DNA from: Ensifer aridi
GTDB taxonomy: Bacteria; Pseudomonadota; Alphaproteobacteria; Rhizobiales; Rhizobiaceae
DNA: 64,000 bases
Assembly (NCBI RefSeq): GCF_002078505.1
Contig: NZ_LUAV01000004.1
Span: 1-64,000 of the forward strand
Reading direction: 5' to 3'
The notes under the pieces were generated by a model. The model worked only from the letters and a program-made list of their open reading frames with translations. It had not been told where the DNA came from and searched no databases. Of this stretch, positions 36,713 to 45,579 are shown one piece after another. The translations under genes and the position numbers were made by a program. Within the stretch, counting starts at the first letter, position 1, and every line of letters begins with the position of its first letter.

Positions 36713-38152
36713 ATGCCGGAGACGATCGGCTTTCTGAAGCCCAGGCAGGCCGTCCTCGACCGTCGGCGCGAAATCATCGCCGATCTTGCCGATCTGTTGC
36801 CTGAAGGCTGTCTCATCAGCGAGGAACGCGGGCTGAAGCCCTTCGAGACGGATGCATTCCTTGCCTATCGCCGCGTGCCGCTCGCCGTAGTCCTGCCCGA
36901 AACGACGGAGCAGGTGGCCGCGGTCCTCAAATATTGCAGCCACTACGGCATCCCGGTCGTGCCGCGCGGTGCCGGCACGTCGCTCTCCGGTGGCGCCATA
37001 CCGCAGGAGGACGCCATCGTCGTCGGCCTCTCCAAGATGTCGCGCATCCTCGACATCGACCTCTTCAACCGTACTGCGACGGTGCAGGCAGGGGTAACCA
37101 ATCTCAACATTTCCGAGGCGGTTTCCGCCGATGGCTTCTTCTATGCGCCCGATCCGAGTTCACAGCTCGCCTGCACCATCGGGGGCAATATCGGCATGAA
37201 TTCCGGCGGCGCCCATTGCCTGAAATATGGCGTGACGACCAACAATCTCCTGGGCGTGAAGATGGTGCTCTTCGACGGCACGGTCATCGAGCTCGGCGGC
37301 AAGGCGCTGGACGCGCCGGGCTACGACCTGCTCGGCCTCGTCTGCGGCTCGGAAGGCCAGCTCGGCATCGTCACGGAAGCGACCGTCAGGCTGATCGCCA
37401 AACCCGAAGGCGCGCGGCCCGTCCTCTTCGGCTTCGCCTCGTCGGAGGCGGCCGGTTCCTGCGTCGCCGATATCATCGGCTCGGGCATCATCCCGGTCGC
37501 GATCGAATTCATGGACAAGCCGGCGATCGAGATCTGCGAGGCCTTTGCCCACGCCGGCTACCCGCTCGATGTCGAAGCGCTGCTGATCGTCGAGGTGGAG
37601 GGCTCCGAGCCGGAAATGGACGCGATGCTCGAGAGCATCATCGAGATCGCGCGCCGGCATGGCGTCGTCACGATCAAGGAATCGCAGTCGGCGCTCGAGG
37701 CCGCATTGATCTGGAAGGGCCGGAAATCCGCTTTCGGTGCAACGGGCCGGGTCGCCGATTATATCTGCATGGACGGGACCGTACCGCTGAGCCAGCTTTC
37801 CTATGTCTTGCAAAGGACCGGCGAGATCGTTTCGGGCTACGGGCTGCGCGTCGCGAACGTCTTCCATGCCGGCGACGGCAACATGCACCCGCTGATCCTC
37901 TACAACATCAACGATCCGGAGGATGCGGCCCGCGCGGAAGCCGCTGGCAATGACATACTGAAACTTTGCGTCGACGCGGGCGGCTGCCTGACCGGCGAGC
38001 ACGGCGTCGGCATCGAGAAACGCGACCTGATGCTGCATCAATACAGCAAGGCCGATCTTAACCAGCAGATGGCGGTGCGCGCGGCCTTCGATCCGCAGTG
38101 GCTCCTGAACCCGTCGAAGGTCTTTCCGCTCGAAGGGCGGCCGGCAGCATGA
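36713..38152 (+). CDS. glcD: Glycolate oxidase subunit GlcD (FAD-linked)
   Basis: 479 residues, catalytic flavoprotein that oxidises glycolate to glyoxylate with GlcE and GlcF. FAD-binding 4 domain with VVPRGAGTSLSGGAIPQ at about 85-100 and GGNIGMNSGGAHCLKYG, then the FAD-linked C-terminal domain with NVFHAGDGNMHPLILY and GEHGVGIEKRDLM. Start 36713 has GGAGGAG before it. It overlaps glcE by ATGA. D-lactate dehydrogenases of the same family are alternatives, but the glcDEF order favours glycolate. Confidence 0.94.
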   Translation: MPETIGFLKPRQAVLDRRREIIADLADLLPEGCLISEERGLKPFETDAFLAYRRVPLAVVLPETTEQVAAVLKYCSHYGIPVVPRGAGTSLSGGAIPQEDAIVVGLSKMSRILDIDLFNRTATVQAGVTNLNISEAVSADGFFYAPDPSSQLACTIGGNIGMNSGGAHCLKYGVTTNNLLGVKMVLFDGTVIELGGKALDAPGYDLLGLVCGSEGQLGIVTEATVRLIAKPEGARPVLFGFASSEAAGSCVADIIGSGIIPVAIEFMDKPAIEICEAFAHAGYPLDVEALLIVEVEGSEPEMDAMLESIIEIARRHGVVTIKESQSALEAALIWKGRKSAFGATGRVADYICMDGTVPLSQLSYVLQRTGEIVSGYGLRVANVFHAGDGNMHPLILYNINDPEDAARAEAAGNDILKLCVDAGGCLTGEHGVGIEKRDLMLHQYSKADLNQQMAVRAAFDPQWLLNPSKVFPLEGRPAA

Positions 38153-39360
38153 TCGTCCATTTCGAACCGGCAAGCGAGGAGGGGATCGCCTCGATCGTTC
38201 GCTCCGCCGCCTCGGAGCGCGTCACCCTTGCGATCGTCGGAGGCGGGACGCGTCTAGGGCTCGGCAACCCGGTGCGGGCGGACCGGACACTTTCGACGCG
38301 GCGTCTTTCCGGCATCGTGAATTACAATCCGGCGGAGATGACGATGAGCGCGCTCGCGGGCACGCCGCTTTCTGAGGTCGAGGCGGCTCTCGAGGCGAAA
38401 GGGCAGATGCTCTCCTTCGAGCCGATGGATCATCGGCCGATCTTCGGAACTTCGGGCGAGCCGACGATCGGCGGCGTCTTTGCTGCCAATGTCTCCGGCC
38501 CCCGCCGCTATGTCGCCGGTGCCGCGCGCGACAGCCTGCTCGGTGTTCGTTTCGTCAACGGTCGCGGTGAGCTGATCAAGGCCGGCGGCCGGGTTATGAA
38601 GAACGTTACGGGGCTCGATCTCGTCAAGCTCATGGCGGGGTCCTACGGCACGCTCGGGATTCTGACCGAGGTCACGTTCAAGGTGCTGCCGCTTCCGTCG
38701 GCCACCGCCACCGTCGTGGTCTCCGGCCTCAACGATGCGGAAGCCGCCGCGGTCATGGCCGAGGCGATGGCGCAGCCGGTGGAAGTATCGGGTGCGGTGC
38801 ACTTGCCGGAAAGCGTGCGAGGCCGCTTTGTTGGCGGGTCGCTGCCCGAAGGTGCGGCGACCGTGCTTCGGCTCGAGGGCTTGGAGGCCTCCATTGCCAT
38901 GCGCGCCGAAAAACTCGCGGCCGCGCTGGCGCGCTTCGGACCAGTCTCGCGACTCGATGCCGTACAAAGCAAGCTCCTCTGGGCGGAGATTCGCGACGTG
39001 ATGCCCTATGCCGACGGCACCAGGCGGCCCCTGTGGCGCGTCTCGGTCGCCCCCTCGGCGGGCCATCAGCTTGTAGCCGCCCTGCGCCTTCAGACCGGCG
39101 TGGATGCCTTCTACGACTGGCAGGGCGGCCTTGTCTGGCTGCGCATGGAAGCCGAGCCCGAGGCCGAACTCCTTCGCCGCTATGTCGGCGCACTCGGCGG
39201 CGGCCATGCCATGCTGATCCGCGCCGACGATGCATCACGCGGCCGCATCCCGGCCTTTGAACCGCAGGCCCCGGCTGTGGCACAATTGTCGGAGCGCGTC
39301 CGCGCCCAGCTCGATCCGTCGCGGATTTTCAATCCAGGGCGGATGGCGACCGCCGCTTGA
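38149..39360 (+). CDS. glcE: Glycolate oxidase subunit GlcE (FAD-binding)
   Basis: 403 residues, second FAD-binding subunit of the glycolate oxidase complex. FAD_binding_4 signature AIVGGGTRLGLGNPV near residue 28, then TIGGVFAANVSGPRRYVAGAARDSLLG and GGRVMKNVTGLDLVKLMAGSYGTLG (core GRVMKNVTGLDL). It is shorter than GlcD and lacks the large C-terminal substrate domain, as usual. The ATG overlaps the glcD stop. Confidence 0.94.
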   Translation: MIVHFEPASEEGIASIVRSAASERVTLAIVGGGTRLGLGNPVRADRTLSTRRLSGIVNYNPAEMTMSALAGTPLSEVEAALEAKGQMLSFEPMDHRPIFGTSGEPTIGGVFAANVSGPRRYVAGAARDSLLGVRFVNGRGELIKAGGRVMKNVTGLDLVKLMAGSYGTLGILTEVTFKVLPLPSATATVVVSGLNDAEAAAVMAEAMAQPVEVSGAVHLPESVRGRFVGGSLPEGAATVLRLEGLEASIAMRAEKLAAALARFGPVSRLDAVQSKLLWAEIRDVMPYADGTRRPLWRVSVAPSAGHQLVAALRLQTGVDAFYDWQGGLVWLRMEAEPEAELLRRYVGALGGGHAMLIRADDASRGRIPAFEPQAPAVAQLSERVRAQLDPSRIFNPGRMATAA

Positions 39361-39441
39361 GCGCTTGCGGCATCGTGATCCGGTGCCGCTGCCTCGCCGA
39401 TTTAGGGCCGATCGCAGTCCGTCCCAACCAAGGAGAGACCG

Positions 39442-39822
39442 ATGTCCGATCCCGGTTCGCAAACGCCGCTTTCCCGTGAGACCGATCGCTGGCTCGAACC
39501 GGGCAAGGTCAACATCCAGATCATCTATCTGCTCTATCTTGTCGGCTTTGCCGTCGGTATCACCGTGATCATCGGGCTTGTCCTTGCCTATCTCAACCGG
39601 GACAAGGCCGAGCTATGGGCAAGGACGCACTATACCTGGGCGATCCGCACTTTCTGGATAGCTCTACTCTTCGGCGTCGTCTCGGCGCTGCTGACCACGG
39701 TGCTGATCGGAGTGCTCGGCTTCGTCGCCACGGCGGTATGGATCGTCGTGCGCTGTGTCATCGGCCTACAAAGGGTTGCCCGCGAGGAACCAATCAGCGA
39801 TCCCGAAAGCTGGTGGGTCTAG
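39442..39822 (+). CDS. Small DUF4870-like membrane protein between glcE and glcF
   Basis: 126 residues. Hydrophilic N-terminus of about 25, then three hydrophobic segments: about 26-48 (IIYLLYLVGFAVGITVIIGLVLAYL, given in part), and two that make a hairpin at about 68-105 (FWIALLFGVVSALL, LIGVLGFVATAVWIVVRC). THYTWAIRTFW lies between them. AAGGAGAG precedes the ATG. It is not a subunit known from E. coli glycolate oxidase. Its fixed place in the operon suggests a membrane anchor or electron-transfer accessory, which is inference. Confidence 0.85.
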   Translation: MSDPGSQTPLSRETDRWLEPGKVNIQIIYLLYLVGFAVGITVIIGLVLAYLNRDKAELWARTHYTWAIRTFWIALLFGVVSALLTTVLIGVLGFVATAVWIVVRCVIGLQRVAREEPISDPESWWV

Positions 39823-39902
39823 CGTGGATGAGGAAAGTGTGAGCGGTTTGAACGGCATCCACAAAAACAACGACCTAAAGCGCGTCGCATTGGAGTATTC
39901 GG

Positions 39903-41195
39903 TTGCAGACCAACTTTTCCCCTGAGCAACTCGCCGACCCGCATGTCGCCGAATCCGAAAAGATCCTGCGCAGGTGCGTCCACTGCGGCTTCTGCACGGC
40001 GACCTGTCCGACTTATGTGGTGCTCGGCGACGAACTCGACAGCCCGCGTGGCCGAATCTATCTGATAAAGGACATGCTGGAAAACGGGCGGGCGGCGGAT
40101 TCCGAGACCGTCACCCATATCGATCGCTGTCTTTCCTGCCTCTCCTGCCTCACGACCTGTCCTTCGGGCGTCGACTACATGCATCTCGTCGACCATGCCC
40201 GCGTCCATATCGAACAGACCTACAGACGTCCGTTCAAGGACCGGCTTGCTCGCTCCATCATCGCCGCGACGCTGCCCTATCCTCCACGCTTTCGGCTAGC
40301 GCTGAGGGCGGCCGGTTTTGCGCGCCCGCTTGCGGGATTGCTGAAGCGGGTTCCGCTACTCAAGACCTTCGGCGTCATGTTGGATCTGGCGCCAAACGCC
40401 TTGCCGGCATCCCGCGCGGCAAAGCCGGCGGTCTATGCGGCGAGGGGCACGCCACGTGGTCGCGTCGCATTGCTTACTGGCTGCGCGCAGCCGGTGCTGG
40501 GGCCGGAAATCAACGATGCGACCATCCGCCTGCTCACGGGGCAAGGCGTCGAGGTCGTCGTCGCGGCGGGCGAGGGCTGTTGCGGCGCTCTCGTCCATCA
40601 CATGGGGCGCGAGGAACAGGCGCTGCAAGCGGCCCGACGCAATATCGACATCTGGCTGAAGGCCGCGGAGGAGGACGGTCTCGACGCGATCGTCATCACC
40701 GCCTCCGGTTGCGGCACGACGATCAAGGACTACGGCCACATGCTGCGGCTCGACCCCGCCTATGCCGATAAGGCCGCGAAGGTCTCCGCGCTCGCGAAGG
40801 ACATAACCGAATATCTCGCCGGTCTCGACTTGCCGGAGCAGGGGGCGCGGGGCCTGACCGTCGCCTACCACTCCGCCTGCTCGATGCAGCACGGGCAGAA
40901 GATCACCACGGCGCCGAAGCAACTTTTGAAACGGGCGGGTTTCACTGTCCGAGAGCCGGCGGAAGGCCATCTCTGCTGCGGCTCGGCCGGCACCTACAAC
41001 ATCCTGCAGCCGGAGATCTCGGCCAAGCTTAAGGCTCGCAAGGTCAGGAACATCGAGGCGACCAAGCCCGATGTGATCGCTACCGGTAACATAGGCTGCA
41101 TCACGCAGATCGCCAGCGGAACGAAGATCCCGATCCTGCACACCGTCGAACTGCTCGACTGGGCCTATGGCGGGCCGAAGCCGGCGGAGCTTTGA
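39903..41195 (+). CDS. glcF: Glycolate oxidase iron-sulfur subunit GlcF
   Basis: 430 residues from a TTG at 39903. Two 4Fe-4S motifs near the N-terminus: CVHCGFCTATCP (about 24-35) and CLSCLSCLTTCP (about 74-85). Two CCG domains of the heterodisulfide-reductase type follow, with GEGCCGALVHHMG and GHLCCGSAGTYN. It passes electrons from the GlcD/GlcE flavins towards the quinone pool. It starts 80 bases after the small membrane protein gene. The run ends in a dispersed repeat. Confidence 0.94.
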   Translation: MQTNFSPEQLADPHVAESEKILRRCVHCGFCTATCPTYVVLGDELDSPRGRIYLIKDMLENGRAADSETVTHIDRCLSCLSCLTTCPSGVDYMHLVDHARVHIEQTYRRPFKDRLARSIIAATLPYPPRFRLALRAAGFARPLAGLLKRVPLLKTFGVMLDLAPNALPASRAAKPAVYAARGTPRGRVALLTGCAQPVLGPEINDATIRLLTGQGVEVVVAAGEGCCGALVHHMGREEQALQAARRNIDIWLKAAEEDGLDAIVITASGCGTTIKDYGHMLRLDPAYADKAAKVSALAKDITEYLAGLDLPEQGARGLTVAYHSACSMQHGQKITTAPKQLLKRAGFTVREPAEGHLCCGSAGTYNILQPEISAKLKARKVRNIEATKPDVIATGNIGCITQIASGTKIPILHTVELLDWAYGGPKPAEL

Positions 41196-41216
41196 AGTTT
41201 AGGTAGGTGGGCGAAC

Positions 41217-41318
41217 GCCCTCATCCGTCTGCCGGCACCTTCTTCCGCAGGCGGGAGAAGGGACGATGCTACACCCGCAAAAGCTCCCTCTCCCACGCGG
41301 GGAGAGGGGAGGGTGAGG
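41217..41318. repeat. Dispersed rhizobial repeat (GGGGAGAAGG type), copy 2
   Basis: Begins GCCCTCATCCGTCTGCCGGC, contains CTTCTTCCGC-AGGCGGGAGAAG, CTCCCTCTCCC...GGGGAGAGGGGAGG, and ends GGTGAGG. Matches copy 27620-27724 in ends and order. It fills the gap between the convergent glcF and L,D-transpeptidase genes and may act as a bidirectional terminator. Confidence 0.7.
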
Positions 41319-42011
41319 TCAGCCGCCGAAAATCTGGCGGAAGATGTCCACGCCGCGGTCGTCGAAATAGGTGTCGCCGGGCTTGCTGCCGGGGCCGATG
41401 ACGATGACTTTCGTTCCGATGCCGGCGCGGTCGTAGAGGTGTTCGACATCCTCGTTCATCATGCGGATGCAGCCCGAGGACATGTTCTGGCCGATGGTCC
41501 AGGGCTGGTTGGTGCCATGGATGCGGAAGATCGTGTCGCGGCCGCCCTTGTAGAGGTAGAGGGCGCGCGCGCCGAGCGGATTGTCGATGCCGCCCGGCTG
41601 GGTGATCGGCAGGACACGGCCCTTCGCCCTCTCGCGCACGCGCATCTCGGGCGGCGGCGTCCAGGCCGGCCATTCGGCCTTGCGGCCCACCTTCACGACG
41701 CCCGACCAGCCGAAGCCGTCGCGGCCGACACCGATGCCGTAGCGCGTCGCGCGGTTCGGGCCATCGATGTAATAGAGGTATTTGCTGTTGGTATCGACGA
41801 TGATCGTGCCGGGTGCCTCGTCCGTGCGGAAACGGACCTTAGTACGCCAATATTTCTTCGCCGGCCGCTTTTCATAAGCGGCGAGCACGACGTCGGAATT
41901 GATGACCGGTCCGCTGCGATCGGCGGGCGCGAACGCCGAAGCATTTGCTGCAGCAAGAAGGGCAGTGGCCGCGATGGTGAGCGCGGCCAGCCTGGTGGCA
42001 TGACGTTTCAT
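41319..42011 (-). CDS. L,D-transpeptidase (YkuD), paralogue 1
   Basis: 230 residues, exported. Signal peptide MKRHATRLAALTIAATALLAAANASAFA. YkuD domain from about 75, with catalytic HGTNQPW (His) and SSGCIRMMNED (Cys). It forms 3-3 peptidoglycan crosslinks or attaches outer-membrane proteins to peptidoglycan. The next leftward gene upstream (42204-42950) is a paralogue with the same motifs, so the pair probably arose by duplication. The gap between them is 192 bases. Confidence 0.93.
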   Translation of the reverse strand: MKRHATRLAALTIAATALLAAANASAFAPADRSGPVINSDVVLAAYEKRPAKKYWRTKVRFRTDEAPGTIIVDTNSKYLYYIDGPNRATRYGIGVGRDGFGWSGVVKVGRKAEWPAWTPPPEMRVRERAKGRVLPITQPGGIDNPLGARALYLYKGGRDTIFRIHGTNQPWTIGQNMSSGCIRMMNEDVEHLYDRAGIGTKVIVIGPGSKPGDTYFDDRGVDIFRQIFGG

Positions 42012-42203
42012 TTACGATTCCCTCTGAACCCCGTTACCGGCAAGCTATGCAATCTAATCCCAAGTGCAAGCCCGCGACATCTCCTATAGAGCAAGGACAA
42101 CGGCGGAGCTTGTAACTAGGGGAACGGCTGTTGCTTCAAAACCACGCTTTGCCGACAGAAGAAGCGAGTAAGCGGAGGAAGTATTCTACCCTCCGCCTCC
42201 GTG

Positions 42204-42950
42204 TTAGATGACGATAACCTTGGTGCCGACCTTGACCCTCTCGTAGAGATCAACCACGTCTTCGTTGCGCATGCGGATACAGCCCGAGGACACGCCATAG
42301 CCGATCGTCCAAGGCGCATTAGTGCCGTGGATGCGATAGAGCGTGGAGCCGAGATACATGGCGCGCGCGCCAAGCGGGTTCGCAGGACCGCCGTCCATGC
42401 GCGCCGGTAGGTAGTGGCCCTTGGCCGCTTCGCGCGCGATCATCTCCTGCGGCGGGGTCCAATCCGGCCACTCGGCTTTGCGCGTGATTCTGTGCTCTCC
42501 CGCCCATTCGAAGCCCGGCTTGCCCACACCGACGCCATAGCGCCGCGCCTCTCCATTGCCGGTGACGAGGTAGAGGAAGCGGTTGTTGGTGTCGATGACG
42601 ATCGTTCCGGGTTTCTCTTTCGTCTCGTAGGCGACCATCTGCGGCAGGAATTGCGGATCGAATTGAGACTTCACCAGTTTTTGCCGGCGCGCGATCGATG
42701 CCGGCTGCACGACGGCCGGACGCGGCTGGCGCGTTGCCTGGCGTGCAATCTGTTTTCGGGTGGCTGCCGGAACCTGCTGGCGATAGACGGCCGGGCGGAC
42801 GCGCTCGCCGGTCAACTGCATCACCCAGGGGGCAGTGAGATCGGGGCTGACGATGACCGGCGGACGGTTCTGATAACGATCCTGCGCGCCGGCGGTGCCG
42901 GAGAGGATCAAGAGGAAGGATGCGGCAAGAAAAAGGGACTTCTTCATCAT
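42204..42950 (-). CDS. L,D-transpeptidase (YkuD), paralogue 2
   Basis: 248 residues. Signal peptide MKKSLFLAASFLLILSGTAGA, a Gln/Arg/Ala-rich linker (about 50-90, QQVPAATRKQIARQATRQPRP), then YkuD with HGTNAPWTIGYGVSSGCIRM containing the catalytic His and Cys, ending within a few residues of the NEDVVDLYERV turn. The domain is very close to that of the downstream paralogue. The basic linker may reach across to peptidoglycan or bind it. Confidence 0.93.
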   Translation of the reverse strand: MMKKSLFLAASFLLILSGTAGAQDRYQNRPPVIVSPDLTAPWVMQLTGERVRPAVYRQQVPAATRKQIARQATRQPRPAVVQPASIARRQKLVKSQFDPQFLPQMVAYETKEKPGTIVIDTNNRFLYLVTGNGEARRYGVGVGKPGFEWAGEHRITRKAEWPDWTPPQEMIAREAAKGHYLPARMDGGPANPLGARAMYLGSTLYRIHGTNAPWTIGYGVSSGCIRMRNEDVVDLYERVKVGTKVIVI

Positions 42951-43253
42951 CGGACGGACTCGCTACCTTACGCCGAAAAATCTCCGGAGGGCACCGAAGC
43001 CGGAGGTCTTCCGGCCGGCGCTCGGATAATTCCAATGGGTTGGAACGGAGGGCAGAAAGAAACCGCACGCTTTTCCTCGCCCCACTCCAGCAATGGCGCG
43101 ATGCTCTCACGCACCCGCCACCGAAAGGTAAACGGCGCTTCGATAAAAAGCGGCAGCATCAATAAAGCTTTGGGTAGGGTTATTCGCAGCTTTATGAATC
43201 TGGTGTGCAAATGGTAAAGAGAACAAAAAGGAAACAGAGGAGAGAGGCGAAGC
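42951..43253. other. Intergenic region, no gene seen
   Basis: 303 bases between the divergent L,D-transpeptidase and tag genes, holding both promoters. Only the Shine-Dalgarno of tag (GAGGAGAGAGG) is evident. Confidence 0.5.
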
Positions 43254-43889
43254 ATGGCAGAAAAGGGCTTGATCACCGGGGATGACGGGCTCACCCGTTG
43301 CGCCTGGCACAGCAACCTCGAGGACTACCGCCGCTATCACGACGAGGAATGGGGCCGGCCGGTCGCGGACGACCGCCGGCTGTTCGAGAAGATCTGCCTG
43401 GAAGGCTTTCAATCGGGCCTGTCTTGGCTGACGATCTTGAGAAAGCGCGAGGCGTTTCGCGCCGCATTCGCAGGCTTCGATTTCGATAAGGTCGCCGAAT
43501 TCGGAGAAGAGGACATTGAGCGTTGCCTCGCCGATCCCGGGATCGTGCGCCATCGCGGCAAGATCGTCTCGACCATCAACAACGCCCGGCGGGCAAGGGA
43601 ACTGCGTGACGAGTTCGCTTCGCTGGCCGCCTATTTCTGGTCGCACGAACCGGACGGAAGCGAGCGTCCGAAGGTGATGGATTACGACACGTTGATCGCC
43701 AATCCGACGACAGCGACTTCGGCCAGGATATCGAAGGATCTGAAGAAGCGCGGCTGGACCTTCGTCGGTCCCACCACCGTATATGCTTTCATGCAGGCCA
43801 TGGGCCTCGTCAACGACCACATCGAAGGATGCTTCTGCCGCGCGTCCGTCGAGGAGATGCGGCGTCAGTTCGCAAGACCGCGGGCGTAG
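43254..43889 (+). CDS. tag: DNA-3-methyladenine glycosylase I
   Basis: 211 residues, removes 3-methyladenine from DNA. Tag signatures: RCAWHSNLEDYRRYHDEEWGRPV at about 17-38 (core HDEEWGRP), FEKICLEGFQSGLSWLTILRKR, and FVGPTTVYAFMQAMGLVNDH near the end, with the zinc-binding Cys and His (C17, H21-equivalent, H..C at the end in HIEGCFCR). Length is normal. A 9-bp hairpin (43922-43948) follows its stop and separates it from the convergent DUF305 gene. Confidence 0.95.
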   Translation: MAEKGLITGDDGLTRCAWHSNLEDYRRYHDEEWGRPVADDRRLFEKICLEGFQSGLSWLTILRKREAFRAAFAGFDFDKVAEFGEEDIERCLADPGIVRHRGKIVSTINNARRARELRDEFASLAAYFWSHEPDGSERPKVMDYDTLIANPTTATSARISKDLKKRGWTFVGPTTVYAFMQAMGLVNDHIEGCFCRASVEEMRRQFARPRA

Positions 43890-43921
43890 CGAGGATACGT
43901 CGTCCCTGGCACGCGATGATT

Positions 43922-43948
43922 GCCCTCCCCCTTCAAAGCGGGGAGGGC
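43922..43948. terminator. Hairpin between convergent tag and DUF305 genes
   Basis: GCCCTCCCC (43922-43930) and GGGGAGGGC (43940-43948) pair perfectly over 9 bp with loop CTTCAAAGC. There is no long T-run, so termination efficiency is unclear. It resembles part of the GGGGAGAAGG repeats. Confidence 0.5.
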
Positions 43949-43954
43949 GTCTTG

Positions 43955-44341
43955 TCAGCCGCCGTTCTTGGCAAGCCATTCCCTCATCATCTTGATCTCG
44001 GCTTCCTGCGCCTTGATGATGTCTTCGGCGAGCTTGCGGATCGCGTCATCCTTGCCGTATTGAAGCTCGACCTTCGCCATGTCGATGGCACCCTGATGGT
44101 GAGCGATCATGCCGCGCACGAAATCGACATCGGTGTTGCCGCTGAAGACAATGTCCATGTCCTTGTGCATCTTGGCGTTCGCCTCGGCAAAGGCTTTGCT
44201 CGAGGCCGACATCTCGCCCGCCTGGCCGGTCATCTCCATGGAGCCGTGATGAATGCCGCTATGGCCATTGTCCTGTGCGAAGGCAGGGGTGGTGAAGACC
44301 GTGGCGAGCAGCAGGACGGCGGTGAAACTTTTCGGAGACAT
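43955..44341 (-). CDS. DUF305 exported protein
   Basis: 128 residues. Signal peptide MSPKSFTAVLLLATVFTTPAFA, then a four-helix DUF305 (ferritin-like) domain with the family core FVRGMIAHHQGAIDMAKVEL; the His pair and Met are typical of metal-linked members found beside copper genes. A second Met/His patch IHHGSMEMTG lies before it. The start at 44341 has GGAAGAG at the right distance; the longer frame to 44452 is unlikely. Role in periplasmic copper handling is inference from the family. Confidence 0.88.
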   Translation of the reverse strand: MSPKSFTAVLLLATVFTTPAFAQDNGHSGIHHGSMEMTGQAGEMSASSKAFAEANAKMHKDMDIVFSGNTDVDFVRGMIAHHQGAIDMAKVELQYGKDDAIRKLAEDIIKAQEAEIKMMREWLAKNGG

Positions 44342-44479
44342 ATATCTCTTCCTTTCCATCATTCTCTTGGTGGCGCGTGCTTCTCCGCGCCGGGAACATT
44401 TCGCCTCCGGGCGAGGCGCTGAAGCGGCCGGCGCCTCAAGGCGTCGGGTCATTCTTCGCGCTTTTTCGGAAGTGCGGCG

Positions 44480-44854
44480 CTAGATGGAGAGGACCACTTT
44501 AGGTGGCGGTGATCGCGGTTTGAGGAGAAGCGCACGAAGCTCTTTATCGCGATCCGGCGACAGCCGCGCGGAAGGCCGCGCCGGACGTGTCACTCCGAGC
44601 TGCGAGGCGCCGATCGCGACGCATGCCGAACAAAGAAACGGGTGCTCGGTCTTCGCCGGATGTCCGCACCGTTCGCCGTCTTCGCAGGCGGCCTCGGGCT
44701 TCGCGGAAGCGTGGCCGTGCCTGACCGGGGCCATCTGGTGATGATGTTCGACTGTGGCGTTCGCTCCCAGATCCCGGGCCTGCGCAGCCGCGGCAAGCCC
44801 ACCGGTGAGCGGCGCAGCGAGAAAAAGAAGAATGATCGCGAGAAGGCGCAACAT
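44480..44854 (-). CDS. His/Cys-rich exported small protein (DUF2946-like)
   Basis: 124 residues, start at 44854 (MLRLLAIILLFLAAPLTGGLAAAA), a signal peptide. The mature part carries a His cluster (VEHHHQMAPVRHGHAS), ACEDGERCGH and HPFLCSACVAIGAS, then a basic tail. This pattern of His and CxxC is expected for metal binding and resembles DUF2946/copper-locus proteins, but the match is weak. It sits just upstream of the DUF305 gene on the same strand. Confidence 0.6.
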   Translation of the reverse strand: MLRLLAIILLFLAAPLTGGLAAAAQARDLGANATVEHHHQMAPVRHGHASAKPEAACEDGERCGHPAKTEHPFLCSACVAIGASQLGVTRPARPSARLSPDRDKELRALLLKPRSPPPKVVLSI

Positions 44855-44929
44855 GCGAGCAAGATAGGGTGCTTCATTGCAATAGAAAAGGCAGCGATAG
44901 CGCAAGGCAGATGCCGGCCCTCATGAAGC

Positions 44930-45367
44930 TCAATGCCTGCCCGCTCCGGGAAGCGCGAACACGCCTTCGAGCAAGCCTTCGGCTCCGTGTTCGCTGAGCG
45001 TCGAATTGCCGATGCAGTAAAGCGGCGAGATTTGCCCCCTTGAACCGCGAACCGTCGTCGAGAAACAGAAGGAAGAGGAGCTTGCCGTCGCCTGTTCCAG
45101 GATGCTGAGGATCGTCGGCCGGTCGCCTTTGTCATAGGCGCGGAGGAGATCGATGATGCCGCAGGGATTTTGCCTGAGGCCAAGAAGCAAAAGCGTACGC
45201 GCACCCAAGACGAAAGTGCCGCTGGCAACGTCGCAACGCCATGGTTCTACTAGGCAACCGGCCTCTGCGATACTGCGGGTCCAAGCCTTGTGGGTCTCCG
45301 GATTCAGGGGCTTGACCGCTCCCGATCCGGGCGTCATCAAAGTCAGCATATCGCTACGGCTCCCCAT
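44930..45367 (-). CDS. Small PAS-like protein
   Basis: 145 residues with GAGGG before the ATG and a good promoter upstream (TTGTAA-N17-TATAAG). Sequence WRCDVASGTFVLGARTLLLLGL...GIIDLLRAYDKGDRPTILSILEQA looks like a single PAS fold with the PAS-type ...YDKGDRP... turn. The C-terminal part has SSSFCFSTTV. No output domain. The same signature recurs in a truncated paralogue at 53981-54298. Function unknown; a sensor partner or a regulatory subunit is possible. Confidence 0.65.
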   Translation of the reverse strand: MGSRSDMLTLMTPGSGAVKPLNPETHKAWTRSIAEAGCLVEPWRCDVASGTFVLGARTLLLLGLRQNPCGIIDLLRAYDKGDRPTILSILEQATASSSSFCFSTTVRGSRGQISPLYCIGNSTLSEHGAEGLLEGVFALPGAGRH

Positions 45368-45579
45368 TTAAGCCCTCTTAAACTTAACTTATAAGCGTAT
45401 GCATTACAGTTTACAATCACAGCTTTGTTATCATGATGTCGGCTCTTGAACGCTTCGGCGGCCGCTAGGTTCCCTCCTGTTCCGGAGCTCACGGCGCTTT
45501 ATTGTCGCCGCCCTTGCCGGTCTCGACTTGATCCGGTAGGGAAGGCACCGACCAAGCTTTAAAGCCCGGAATGCCTTCC

